Source: Chitinophagaceae bacterium
GTDB lineage: Bacteria > Bacteroidota > Bacteroidia > Chitinophagales > UBA10324
Reading direction: 5' to 3'
Length of the DNA stretch: 64,000 nt
Assembly: GCA_947474435.1 (NCBI GenBank)
Contig: CANJII010000004.1
Coordinates: 62,001-126,000 of the forward strand
Both the position numbers and the translations under genes were made by a program. Of this stretch, positions 26,074 through 34,461 are shown piece by piece. The number at the start of each line of letters is the position of its first letter. Within the stretch, counting starts at the first letter, position 1. Below the pieces are notes generated by a model, which worked only from the letters and a program-made list of their open reading frames with translations, had not been told where the DNA came from and ran no database searches.

Positions 26074-26994
26074 TTACAGTTTGCTTTCTTTTTTTATTCC
26101 TTCTTTCCATACTCCTAAATCAATATCAATTAATTTTTCAAGATGAATAATACTATCGTGAAAATATTTATTGTATAAAGAAACTCTTAATTCAGCGGCA
26201 ATCGGAATATTTTCAGCTTGTTGTTGATTCCATTTCAAAATGGCTCGTTTTATTTTTTTACGCCATTCTTTATTCGGCAATATGTACGAAAGCACTCCGC
26301 TAACCGAGTTGTTTTTAATGAATTTTGTTAAGTTTTCGTATTTCACTTTTGTGGCACTGTTGAGTTTTAAATCTGTTTTTAAATCAACTTTATCTATGCC
26401 TAAAAACACACAAATTCTTTTTATTGCTTCCGATAAATTTTCTTTAAATTCATTTTCATAATTGATAAAAAGAAAATTCTCTTTTGGAAAGTACTTAAAG
26501 TATCTTTCTATTTGTTCATCATAATTCCCCCGGCTGATATAACTGAAATTATTTATTTCTTCTCTTGTTCCTGATTTTAATCGGGCATTTTCTTGTTGAA
26601 TGGCTTCTTCAAAACTTAATTTTTCAAATCCTTTTTTTACACTCATCAGATATTGTGAATATGCGCGGTCAATTGGATTGCGAAGTAGTACGATGAATTT
26701 TATGTTTTTACCCAAATCTTTAACTATTCTGGAAGGTATATAATCAAAAAATAAATAGTCCGGATCAAATTCGCCAATAGCTTTTTTGGGAGGGGCATAA
26801 GAAAAAAATTTTGAATAATAATCGAGTCCGAGCCCGTATTCTTCATCACGATAAAAATATTTAGTTTCTTTTCTTGGATGGCTGACTGTAATTTCAGGAT
26901 GATCTTTAAGAATGTGATAAAGTGTTGTCGTACCTGTTTTTTGTGCGCCAATACATATAAAATTCGGAAGTATTAATGGTTTTTTGGGGCTCAT
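26074..26994 (-). CDS. Sulfotransferase (PAPS-dependent), second copy in operon
   Basis: A 306-residue sulfotransferase with PAPS motifs GAQKTGTTTLYHILK (about residues 16-30), RKETKYF, and FIVLLRNPIDRAYSQYLMS. It shares overall layout with the enzyme at 21056-21949 but differs in much of the sequence, as in two enzymes for different positions. Its ATG overlaps the flippase stop (TGATG). PAPS must come from genes outside this window. Confidence 0.87.
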   Translation of the reverse strand: MSPKKPLILPNFICIGAQKTGTTTLYHILKDHPEITVSHPRKETKYFYRDEEYGLGLDYYSKFFSYAPPKKAIGEFDPDYLFFDYIPSRIVKDLGKNIKFIVLLRNPIDRAYSQYLMSVKKGFEKLSFEEAIQQENARLKSGTREEINNFSYISRGNYDEQIERYFKYFPKENFLFINYENEFKENLSEAIKRICVFLGIDKVDLKTDLKLNSATKVKYENLTKFIKNNSVSGVLSYILPNKEWRKKIKRAILKWNQQQAENIPIAAELRVSLYNKYFHDSIIHLEKLIDIDLGVWKEGIKKESKL

Positions 26995-28361
26995 CAGGTT
27001 TGCTTTAGAAATCCTTTTCTGCGAAATGAAAAAATGTGTTTTATATCAAAAGTATAAAAGCCAAAATAACGCTTCACCAGTATATAAGGAATGACATTGT
27101 ACAATACGATTCCAATAACATTGACAACGGCAGCCCCGGTTATACCGTAAATTGGAATAACAAACGCATTAAGCATTACAGTGAAAATGGTTGTAAAGAT
27201 GACAATGTTGCGGTTTACATCTTGCCTGCCGGTCATCATTAATAAATTTCCAACCGGCCCTGTTGCTGCATTAATAAATTGACCGATAGATAATATCATT
27301 AATACAGTTGCTCCGGTTAAAAAATCACCACCAAAAATTCCCATGAAAAATTTTGGAAATAAAATGAAGAAAATCAATATCGGAGCTGAGGTCCAGAAAA
27401 TTAATTTAGTGGTATTTTGAACTACTGCTGCCAATCTTTTCATTTCGCCTTTTGCATTTAACTCTGCAATTTTTGGTGCTACAGTTAGTAGAAATGCGGT
27501 GAGTGTTAGCGAAGTGATGGTTGCAATTCGAAAGGCAACTTTATAAACGCCAACATCTGCTTCAGTATAATATCTTCCTAAAAATATGGTATCGGTCCAC
27601 CCGCGAACAACCTGCAGCAATGCGGTTAAAAATAAACTGAAGGCAACTTTGGTTTTTTCACTCAAAATAATTTTTTCTCCTTCGCCGCCTCCAAGTATGG
27701 GCGATTTTTTTAGCCAGTACCAGCCAGAAATTATGGAGGAAATTGTTATGGAAATTACGAAAACAGCAACAGGAACCCTTCGGTCATTTATAATAAAATA
27801 AGACACACATAAAAGAATTCCGGTAATTGCGATTGTGCTCACATTCTGAAAAAAAGAATAGATCAATATTTTTTTCATCCCCCTGAAACAATCAGCGTGC
27901 ATGGCATGCAAAACCACCGGCAGAATACCAAGCGCGCCTAACTGAAAATATTTACTCAATGTGGGTTTTAGAAAAACGGTTGTGGCAATCCAATCGGCAC
28001 TGAAATATAAAACCAGTGAACAAATAATTGAGGCAATAATATTTACCCTGATTACTTTGAAATATAATTCTTTTATGGAGCCCCACTGATTTTTTGCATT
28101 GTATTGCGCTATTTCACGCACCATTAAAATATCATATCCCAGCTTACCGAAATTGGCAAAAAACTGAAACACGGTTTGAAAAATGGAGTAAATTCCGCTG
28201 CCGGTTGCACCATACATTCTTGCTAATACAAAAACAAAAACATAGTTGAACCCCATACCGGTTATCTTCATCATAAAGGCAAAAGCTCCGCCTTTAACAA
28301 GCTCTTTGTTATCCTTTCCTTTTACTTTTCCTGATAATAGTCTGCGTAGTTTTTTTATCAA
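26994..28361 (-). CDS. Polysaccharide flippase (Wzx-type, MOP superfamily)
   Basis: A 455-residue protein with about 12-14 membrane helices. The N-terminal segment ELVKGGAFAFMMKITGMGFNYVFVFVLARMYGATGSGIYS is the usual opening of Wzx-type lipid-linked oligosaccharide flippases. It would move the undecaprenyl-linked repeat unit across the inner membrane. The start is TTG at 28361, 15 bases after the upstream stop; no ATG occurs before the conserved region. The short gap before it reads CGCTATCGCTACGC, a small repeat. Confidence 0.88.
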   Translation of the reverse strand: MIKKLRRLLSGKVKGKDNKELVKGGAFAFMMKITGMGFNYVFVFVLARMYGATGSGIYSIFQTVFQFFANFGKLGYDILMVREIAQYNAKNQWGSIKELYFKVIRVNIIASIICSLVLYFSADWIATTVFLKPTLSKYFQLGALGILPVVLHAMHADCFRGMKKILIYSFFQNVSTIAITGILLCVSYFIINDRRVPVAVFVISITISSIISGWYWLKKSPILGGGEGEKIILSEKTKVAFSLFLTALLQVVRGWTDTIFLGRYYTEADVGVYKVAFRIATITSLTLTAFLLTVAPKIAELNAKGEMKRLAAVVQNTTKLIFWTSAPILIFFILFPKFFMGIFGGDFLTGATVLMILSIGQFINAATGPVGNLLMMTGRQDVNRNIVIFTTIFTVMLNAFVIPIYGITGAAVVNVIGIVLYNVIPYILVKRYFGFYTFDIKHIFSFRRKGFLKQT

Positions 28362-28376
28362 GGCGTAGCGATAGCG

Positions 28377-29384
28377 TTAGGGTTTTTGGGCAATAACAAT
28401 TTTTAATTTTTGTGCAAGTATGGAAGAAAAATAGGTTGAACCTGTTTTGTTCATATGGTTGTCGGCAAAGTATTTAAAGGATTTGAATCGGTCATCACCC
28501 GTAAAGTCGAATAAGGATATATGATGGCTGAGCGCGATAGAATCAACCAACTGATAAACCTTATCATCGCTATATCTTTTTAAAACCGGCGACATAACCA
28601 AAACCACTTTTACATTTTTTTGTTTACACAGGGTAATAATTCCAACAAGTGATTTCACTTTATTAGCATCAATGTGCCGGTTGCGTTCGCGTGATTTTGT
28701 TAATTCAAATTCATCTATGTACTGCTGCTTTTCCTTTTCAGTTATTGTTTTGTTTAATGGAAGGTAACCACTTTCAGTTTTTTGTTTTTTAAAAATTCCT
28801 TTCAACAAATCCAGCCACATTGAATTGTATCGATACGATTGCGACAGTAATTTTACTTTTTCAATATTGAATGGATACAGTTTATAAAAAACAGAAGAAG
28901 TATCAACATCTCTTGTTCCGCGCCAATCAGCCACTTCGCGAATTTCGTTATAATCAGCATAGTATGGCAGTAACACATTCAACCGATCATAATGCACCTC
29001 TTTGTAATACAATTCTTCCGGGAACATTTCAACCACAATCATTTTCGGCGTGTGATGAGATAATAACATCTTAGTCATTGCATAACTGAACAACAAAGAC
29101 TGTCCATCGTGCCCAGCATTGTAACAAGAAAGTTGAAGTGAATCAGCAATTAAAGGGGTGTTATAATTTCGCCTTGCTTTTGACGAACCTGTAAATATTA
29201 CATCAGCATCAGCTTTAGTAAATGCAAAAGTAGTTTCAAACTCAACACCCGAAGTTGCACCGAAATATAATTTGTGCATGACTAATCCAATCGACTGATC
29301 AAGCACTATTAAAAGCACGAGCAGCAGCAAACTCCTTTTCAGGAATTTCGTTTTAGAATTGGAAATAAATGAATTGGCTGGCAT
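28377..29384 (-). CDS. SGNH-like membrane-anchored partner of the MBOAT acyltransferase
   Basis: A 335-residue protein with one N-terminal helix (about residues 16-36) and a periplasmic SGNH-hydrolase-like domain. Block I reads VIFTGSSKARRNYNTPL, where GSS replaces GDS. Then come CYNAGHDGQSLLFSYAM and the C-terminal block DNHMNKTGSTYFS with the Asp/His pair. Proteins of this kind (AlgJ/AlgX, DltD, PatB types) work with MBOAT proteins to place O-acetyl groups on exported polysaccharides. It overlaps the MBOAT gene by 32 bases, strong evidence for a functional pair. Confidence 0.78.
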   Translation of the reverse strand: MPANSFISNSKTKFLKRSLLLLVLLIVLDQSIGLVMHKLYFGATSGVEFETTFAFTKADADVIFTGSSKARRNYNTPLIADSLQLSCYNAGHDGQSLLFSYAMTKMLLSHHTPKMIVVEMFPEELYYKEVHYDRLNVLLPYYADYNEIREVADWRGTRDVDTSSVFYKLYPFNIEKVKLLSQSYRYNSMWLDLLKGIFKKQKTESGYLPLNKTITEKEKQQYIDEFELTKSRERNRHIDANKVKSLVGIITLCKQKNVKVVLVMSPVLKRYSDDKVYQLVDSIALSHHISLFDFTGDDRFKSFKYFADNHMNKTGSTYFSSILAQKLKIVIAQKP

Positions 29385-30792
29385 CGAAAACTCCGGTTAG
29401 TAAAATGTAAATGATAACTGAACTGTAAAAAACAAATTTCAATCCCGTTGATTTTGGTTCGGGCAATGCATCGCTCTTGCTGTAATACTCCTGATAAATT
29501 TCAACTGTGTAAAGAATCAAAACACCAATCACTGCATAAATAAAGGTGCTCGAATTTCCAATGTTCAAAGCTCCTGTTCCGAAATTGAACAACGATTTCA
29601 ATATAAATAATGCATCGGGCAAATTATTCGCTCTGAAAAATGCAAACGGAATACAAATCATAATGAACGCAACCGCTGTATGTAAAATATTATTCCATCG
29701 CTTGTTGCGCTTTGAACCCAAATGGTCGAACAGCCAACCAATTTGTTTTTTAAAATACAACCTGAAAACCAACTGTGCTCCGAAAATAAAAAAGCAAATA
29801 ACAAAAGTCCATGCAGCGCCATGCCACAAGCCAGATAGAAAATAAACTATTAATAAATTAACCGCACCTCTGTCTCTTCCTTTTCGATATCCACCAAGCG
29901 GACGAAACACATAATCCATAAACCATGATGTGAGCGAAATATGCCATCGCTGCCATATTTCTCCAATAGATTTTGACAAATAAGGGCGTTTAAAATTGGT
30001 CATTAATTTTATTCCCATCACTTGAGCCGCACCAATGGCCATATCACTGTAACCCGAAAAATCACAATACAACTGCCAGGCAAAAAAGAAAAGTCCGCAC
30101 CAGAAAGTAAGCGTTTCGCCTGTGTGCTGATAAGGGTAATCAAACACATTGCTCACATAAGCACCGCAACGGTCGGCTATCACTACTTTTTTAAACAAAC
30201 CCCACAACATCAGTTTTAATCCGCCAACAATTCTGTTGTAATCAAACAAATGTTCTTCTTTAAACTGATGCAATAAATTTTGCGGGCGCTCAATAGGGCC
30301 TGCCACCAACTGCGGATAAAACATCACATATAGCGCATACAACAAAATATTTTTCTCCGGTTTCTGATTACCACGATACACCTCAATCGTATAACTCATT
30401 GCCTGAAAAGTGTGAAAGCTCAAACCAATTGGCAATACCATATTCAGTAGCGGAATATCAGGGTGCCATCCCAAGAGACCTGCGAGGCCTTCAATGTTTC
30501 CAACAAAAAAATTATAATATTTAAAAACCGACAACACACCAATGTTGGCTATGATGCTGATAATTAAAAACAATTTCCTGTTCCTGCCTTTGGCATTTTC
30601 AATCCACAGCCCTGCGAAATAATCAATGACAACAGTGAATAATAAAATGATAATGTAGGATGGAATAAAAAACATATAAAACACGCAACTTGCTGTAAGC
30701 AGCATGGTCCATCTGAAATTTTTTGGCAACAGGAAGTATAAAAAAGTAACGACCGGAAAAAAAATAATAAAAGCGAACGAGTTAAACAGCAT
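29353..30792 (-). CDS. MBOAT family O-acyltransferase (AlgI-like)
   Basis: A 479-residue polytopic MBOAT protein. Conserved blocks: YPQLVAGPIERPQNLLHQF, LYCDFSGYSDMAIG (about 242-254), KRPYLSKSIGEIWQRWHISLT and the invariant active-site His324 in SGLWHGAAWTF. AlgI-type MBOATs carry acyl groups, usually acetyl, across the inner membrane for O-acylation of exported glycans. This is the first gene of the ten-gene minus-strand operon and overlaps its SGNH partner. ATG at 30792. Confidence 0.9.
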   Translation of the reverse strand: MLFNSFAFIIFFPVVTFLYFLLPKNFRWTMLLTASCVFYMFFIPSYIIILLFTVVIDYFAGLWIENAKGRNRKLFLIISIIANIGVLSVFKYYNFFVGNIEGLAGLLGWHPDIPLLNMVLPIGLSFHTFQAMSYTIEVYRGNQKPEKNILLYALYVMFYPQLVAGPIERPQNLLHQFKEEHLFDYNRIVGGLKLMLWGLFKKVVIADRCGAYVSNVFDYPYQHTGETLTFWCGLFFFAWQLYCDFSGYSDMAIGAAQVMGIKLMTNFKRPYLSKSIGEIWQRWHISLTSWFMDYVFRPLGGYRKGRDRGAVNLLIVYFLSGLWHGAAWTFVICFFIFGAQLVFRLYFKKQIGWLFDHLGSKRNKRWNNILHTAVAFIMICIPFAFFRANNLPDALFILKSLFNFGTGALNIGNSSTFIYAVIGVLILYTVEIYQEYYSKSDALPEPKSTGLKFVFYSSVIIYILLTGVFDASQFIYFQF

Positions 30793-30953
30793 ACCGGTAT
30801 GTTACTGACTTTGTGTTTTTGTTTTTGAGGTGGCGAAAATAGTTTTTCGTTTTTCGATATTTAGGTTTACCTGCGTGTATTTTATTTGTGGGCAATGAAT
30901 TAATTAATACACCCAATTAAGCAGGAGGGATTTATTTTTTGCTTAAATAATAG

Positions 30954-32030
30954 TTAACACTTTTCAAGAAAATTCTTAACTGCTCCTTCAAACTGATTAT
31001 CGGAATCCTTCACAGGCAATCCCGAAAAATTTTCAATTTCACTCAGTGCATTTCTTAAATTGAATGAAGATTGCGGCACAGAATAAAAAAATTTTTTAGC
31101 ATGAAAATTCTCGCCAAGGTATTCTTGTTCCGTTTGTCCGGGAGTAGGAATAAGCATCGCCTTTTTTCCGGTGGCTGCTAAATCCATAATAGTGCTGTAA
31201 CCACTGCGGCTAACAATATATTTTGACTCCATCATCGCCTTGTTCAATTCAACAGCATTCAAATGTGAAACCGAATTAATGTGATCCGGAGTTATTAATT
31301 CATTTTCATTTCCGGGTGTGCCTCTCACAATTAATATTTTCAGTTTCATCTCTCGCATTTGCTGTAACAATTTTTCTTCCAATACAGATCGCTGTGGCTC
31401 AGGACCGGAAAGGATCACGAGTAAATCATTTTTTATTTCAAATCCGTCCAGTTTTTTAAACCGCGAAAGCGGACCAATGAAAGTTGTTTGTTTCGGCAGT
31501 GAATATTTATGCGAAAGAATTCCGGACAAATTATCGTCACCGGCATAATCCGGAATCCAACAACAATCATATTTATTCATGATGCGATAATTCAACCGGT
31601 AAACTTGTTTTTCTGCCCATTTAAAAATATCCGGCATAATAATTCCGACCTGGTGAGTCATAAATACACAAGGCACATTGTAGTTAAATAATCCGAAACG
31701 ATTATCAGAAATCACTCCGTTCAGTTTTAGATCTTTCACTAATTGTTTTAGCTTTTTGTGTTCTGCAAAACCCGAATTAATCAGTTTTGGAATCTGTGGA
31801 ATTATTGCCGTGGCAAACGAACCCGATCGGCGATACTTAATATCGTATCCATCAATCACACAACTTTCCAGTTCCGGAAATTCCTGTTGTAGAATTTTTA
31901 GTGGCTTGCCATTACTGCCAATTATTACTTCGGCATTTTGTTTTTGCAATTCACGAATAACGGGAATGCACCGCGTAGCATGACCTAATCCCCAATCCAA
32001 CGGCGCAACCAATATTCGTTTTCTGCTCAT
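30954..32030 (-). CDS. Glycosyltransferase, MurG/YjiC-like GT-B fold
   Basis: A 358-residue GT-B protein starting at the ATG at 32030 (the track's TTG is one codon earlier). It begins RILVAPLDWGLGHATRCIPVI, a Bacteroidota signature for this group, and has a C-terminal GT28-like domain with YIVSRSGYSTIMDLAATGKKAMLIPTPGQTEQEYLG, the donor-sugar pocket of MurG-type enzymes. Substrate unknown. It is separated from the MBOAT gene by 161 bases, so it may be transcribed on its own. Confidence 0.75.
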   Translation of the reverse strand: MSRKRILVAPLDWGLGHATRCIPVIRELQKQNAEVIIGSNGKPLKILQQEFPELESCVIDGYDIKYRRSGSFATAIIPQIPKLINSGFAEHKKLKQLVKDLKLNGVISDNRFGLFNYNVPCVFMTHQVGIIMPDIFKWAEKQVYRLNYRIMNKYDCCWIPDYAGDDNLSGILSHKYSLPKQTTFIGPLSRFKKLDGFEIKNDLLVILSGPEPQRSVLEEKLLQQMREMKLKILIVRGTPGNENELITPDHINSVSHLNAVELNKAMMESKYIVSRSGYSTIMDLAATGKKAMLIPTPGQTEQEYLGENFHAKKFFYSVPQSSFNLRNALSEIENFSGLPVKDSDNQFEGAVKNFLEKC

Positions 32031-32142
32031 CAATTATTTATCGGAGTGCAAATAAGAAAAAACAAATTTCATCGTTTGAAAATAATTGCAGCCATTTAAC
32101 GGCGATTGCTCAAATTTACATTCACAAAAAATTCAAATCCGG

Positions 32143-32316
32143 ATGTTTCGTAACAAAAAATTATTCAACCGCATAGTTTTACTACTCAGTTTTGGATTAT
32201 TGTTTAATGGCTGTTTTCTATTTAAAAAATGCGGGGATTGTCCATCATTTTCTCAAAAAAAATCTAATAATCAAATTGTAATTACCAGCAATTCTTTATT
32301 AAACACAAATCAGTAA
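32143..32316 (+). CDS. Small lipoprotein, 57 aa
   Basis: Starting at the ATG at 32143 (the ORF track begins further upstream at 32086), this encodes MFRNKKLFNRIVLLLSFGLLFNGC, a clear signal peptide ending in a lipobox Cys, followed by FLFKKCGDCPSFS and a short polar tail. A CxxCP pair sits just after the lipid anchor. Similar very small lipoproteins with a C-x-C/CPSF pattern occur in Bacteroidota, but I know no function. A terminator follows at once, so it is a monocistronic unit. Confidence 0.7.
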   Translation: MFRNKKLFNRIVLLLSFGLLFNGCFLFKKCGDCPSFSQKKSNNQIVITSNSLLNTNQ

Positions 32317-32332
32317 AATATTTTAAAAATAA

Positions 32333-32365
32333 AAAACCGGCAAGAAAAAATCCTTGCCGGTTTTT
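32333..32365. terminator. Bidirectional terminator after the small lipoprotein
   Basis: AAAAACCGGCAAG / CTTGCCGGTTTTT, 13-bp stem with a short A-rich loop, A run to the left and T run to the right. It lies between convergent genes. Confidence 0.85.
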
Positions 32366-32388
32366 ATTTTAGTAACCTTAATTTTTAA

Positions 32389-33444
32389 TTAATAAACTTT
32401 ATATCCGGAAAGATTTGTTCCATAAGACACAATATTCTGAGTGGTTCCGGTAAATTGGTAAATTCTAAATTGCACAACATCTCCAGCATTCAATTTTATA
32501 TTGTTGGTTGAATGTGAATTGGTATACGACAGTCCACCAAGTAATCCATTTAGGCTTTCTTCATAAAATACGCCATTTAAATATAACTCAATAGTAGTCC
32601 ATCCATTAGCAGAAAAAACAAACCAATCAACATTTACATCAAAATGATACAATCCTGCGCTTGGAGCTGTAAAGTTACTGTTGGCATCAAAATTATTACC
32701 ACCATCATCATATACTTCATTGGAAAAAATTAAAGTTGTTTCAGTAGCATCAGTAACAGATAAACCATTACTTGTGGCCTTAAATCCAATTTGAGGAGCT
32801 GATGCACCAGCGGGTCCTTGTGGGCCGGTTGCACCTGTTGGTCCGGCTGGACCCTGTGGGCCTTGAGAACCGGTTGCACCTGTTGCTCCGGCAGGTCCTT
32901 GTGGACCTTGAGCTCCAGTTGTACCAGTTGGTCCGGCAGGCCCTTGTGGACCTTGAGAACCTGTTGCACCTGTTGCTCCCGTAGCACCACTTGGTCCATC
33001 TGCTCCCTGAGGACCTTGCGGGCCTTGTGGACCTTGAGGGCCAGGAGTTCCATTAACAGCATACAAAGCATAAGGAACACTTAATAATTCTGAGGTTCCC
33101 ATGGTTTGAAATCCGGCTCCAAAATTTATTTCCTGTTGTAAAAATTTATTTCCGGTTGACCAATCAATGCTATTGAAAGTTCCTGAAATAACTGTTCCTG
33201 AACCAATGTTAATGGAGAATAATCCAAATGCATTAGTAGTAACATTGTGTGATTCTGAATAAACTACGGTGCCTGAAGCAGAACCATCATGAATAGATGC
33301 ACGAACTGTTAGAGTTGCGTTTGTTAATTCAGCTCCTGCATTGTCTCTTGCAACAGCCTGGTACTTGAATAATTGCGGAGTTTGGGCAAAAGCACCGATA
33401 CCTGCAGAAATCATAATCAAAGTAATAAGTAAAATCTTTTTCAT
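32389..33444 (-). CDS. Secreted collagen-like protein with C-terminal C1q-like domain
   Basis: A 351-residue exported protein. Order: signal peptide to about residue 20; an N-terminal domain starting [18 protein letters not shown], common in Bacteroidota surface proteins; about 27 Gly-X-Y triplets (residues 132-213) rich in GPQ, GPA and GAT; and a C-terminal beta domain with [21 protein letters not shown] and [11 protein letters not shown], the pattern of C1q/TNF-like trimeric heads. Collagen stalks with C1q-like heads form trimers in animals. No T9SS sorting domain is visible, so how it leaves the cell is unclear. It lies 40 bases downstream of a T9SS protein gene, probably one operon. Confidence 0.82.
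   Translation of the reverse strand: MKKILLITLIMISAGIGAFAQTPQLFKYQAVARDNAGAELTNATLTVRASIHDGSASGTVVYSESHNVTTNAFGLFSINIGSGTVISGTFNSIDWSTGNKFLQQEINFGAGFQTMGTSELLSVPYALYAVNGTPGPQGPQGPQGPQGADGPSGATGATGATGSQGPQGPAGPTGTTGAQGPQGPAGATGATGSQGPQGPAGPTGATGPQGPAGASAPQIGFKATSNGLSVTDATETTLIFSNEVYDDGGNNFDANSNFTAPSAGLYHFDVNVDWFVFSANGWTTIELYLNGVFYEESLNGLLGGLSYTNSHSTNNIKLNAGDVVQFRIYQFTGTTQNIVSYGTNLSGYKVY
32806..33051 (-). repeat. Collagen-like Gly-X-Y coding repeat
   Basis: About 27 consecutive Gly-X-Y triplets, with longer units such as [13 protein letters not shown] repeated. The 9-bp and larger DNA repeats make the length of this tract prone to change by slippage. Confidence 0.9.
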
Positions 33445-33484
33445 GTTTTTTGTATGGGGGATTGATTTGTTAATTAATTAATTA

Positions 33485-33985
33485 TTAGTTGGTTTTAAAA
33501 ATTTTAATGTTGTTTTTATAATTTGACTTGCTGTTATTTATTACCAGCAGATAAGTTCCGGAAGCATAATTTTGAAATGATAAATGAATTACATTTTCAT
33601 TTGCTCCTCCAGAAAAAGTTTTTGTTGATATTAAATTTCCTGCAATATCAATAACTGTTAATTGATATTCTCCGGCTTTCATTTTACTTAAATCGATTAC
33701 CACATCATCCATTGTAGGGTTTGGATAAACCGACAAAATATTGCCGTCAATTTCTTTTACATAAATACCGGTTCTTAAATCAGGCTGTTGAAATCCCTGA
33801 GTTAATCCATTTCCTGAAGTGATTAAAGTTTCAGTAACAATTTCTCCCAGAGTCCATGAAACAGTTCCGGACGAGGAAGTAAAATAATCGCCCTGTGTTG
33901 AAATTACAGTTGGCGTAATTGATGATTGTGCTAATAAAACATCAGAAGCACAACAGGCAAATAAAAGGAGTAATATTTTTTTCAT
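33485..33985 (-). CDS. T9SS type A sorting-domain protein, 166 aa
   Basis: From the ATG at 33985 (nine residues inside the track's ORF) this starts MKKILLLLFACCASDVLLAQ, a signal peptide. The mature part has SSSGTVSWTLGEIVTETLI and GLTQGFQQP, a short repeat-like module seen in many Bacteroidota secreted proteins. A type A T9SS sorting domain follows: VYPNPTMDDVVIDL, YQLTVIDIAGNLI, SGTYLLVI. The mature protein is little more than the module plus its sorting signal. It precedes the collagen-like gene on the same strand by 40 bases. Confidence 0.85.
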   Translation of the reverse strand: MKKILLLLFACCASDVLLAQSSITPTVISTQGDYFTSSSGTVSWTLGEIVTETLITSGNGLTQGFQQPDLRTGIYVKEIDGNILSVYPNPTMDDVVIDLSKMKAGEYQLTVIDIAGNLISTKTFSGGANENVIHLSFQNYASGTYLLVINNSKSNYKNNIKIFKTN

Positions 33986-34224
33986 GTTTTTTTGAATTTT
34001 AATTGCGCGCAAAATAATATTTTGTTTTTAAAAAAAAACACTTCATCAGAACAGAAAAATTCCATGAAAAATATTTATTTCTTAAGAATTTTTTTTACTC
34101 CTGTAAAGATTGCTTTCAGGAAGCAGCCACTTAAAGAACCCAGGTTGTTAATTTTCGATCATATAATTTTTCATAAAAAATAAACAGTTTTATGTACGCA
34201 CGCTATTTACTTTGCAGCCCCGAT

Positions 34225-34461
34225 ATGAACAAAACCGTTATTCCACTTTCCTGGTTGAGAAAAGGCGACAAAGCCATTATTGTTTCGCTCGATAATTCTG
34301 CACTCGGAATAAAACTGATGGAAATGGGTTGCATGCCCGGCGAACATTTAGAAGTAGATTACATTGCTCCGCTCGGCGACCCGATTTCAGTTCGAATCGG
34401 AAATTATTTATTGGGATTACGAATAGATGAAGCAGTGGCCATTAAAGTAATGAAGCAGTGA
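34225..34461 (+). CDS. feoA: FeoA-domain ferrous iron transport protein
   Basis: A 78-residue SH3-like FeoA protein: IPLSWLRKGDKAIIVSLD, LGIKLMEMGCMPGEHLEV, DPISVRIGNYLLGLRIDEA. It supports FeoB-mediated Fe(II) uptake. I prefer the ATG at 34225 to the one at 34192, because the sequence TTACTTTG at 34207-34214 resembles a promoter -7 box and the extra eleven residues have no counterpart in the family. It overlaps feoB by four bases (GTGA). Confidence 0.88.
   Translation: MNKTVIPLSWLRKGDKAIIVSLDNSALGIKLMEMGCMPGEHLEVDYIAPLGDPISVRIGNYLLGLRIDEAVAIKVMKQ

Noticed and set aside
32730-33084. ORFs in other frames over the collagen-like tract
   Set aside because: Repetitive DNA stays open in several frames; Val/Leu/Gln-rich or Cys/Trp-rich translations are shadows of the Gly-X-Y frame.
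34192-34224. Upstream ATG start for feoA
   Set aside because: The extra eleven residues are not family-like and the stretch contains a promoter-like TTACTTTG.
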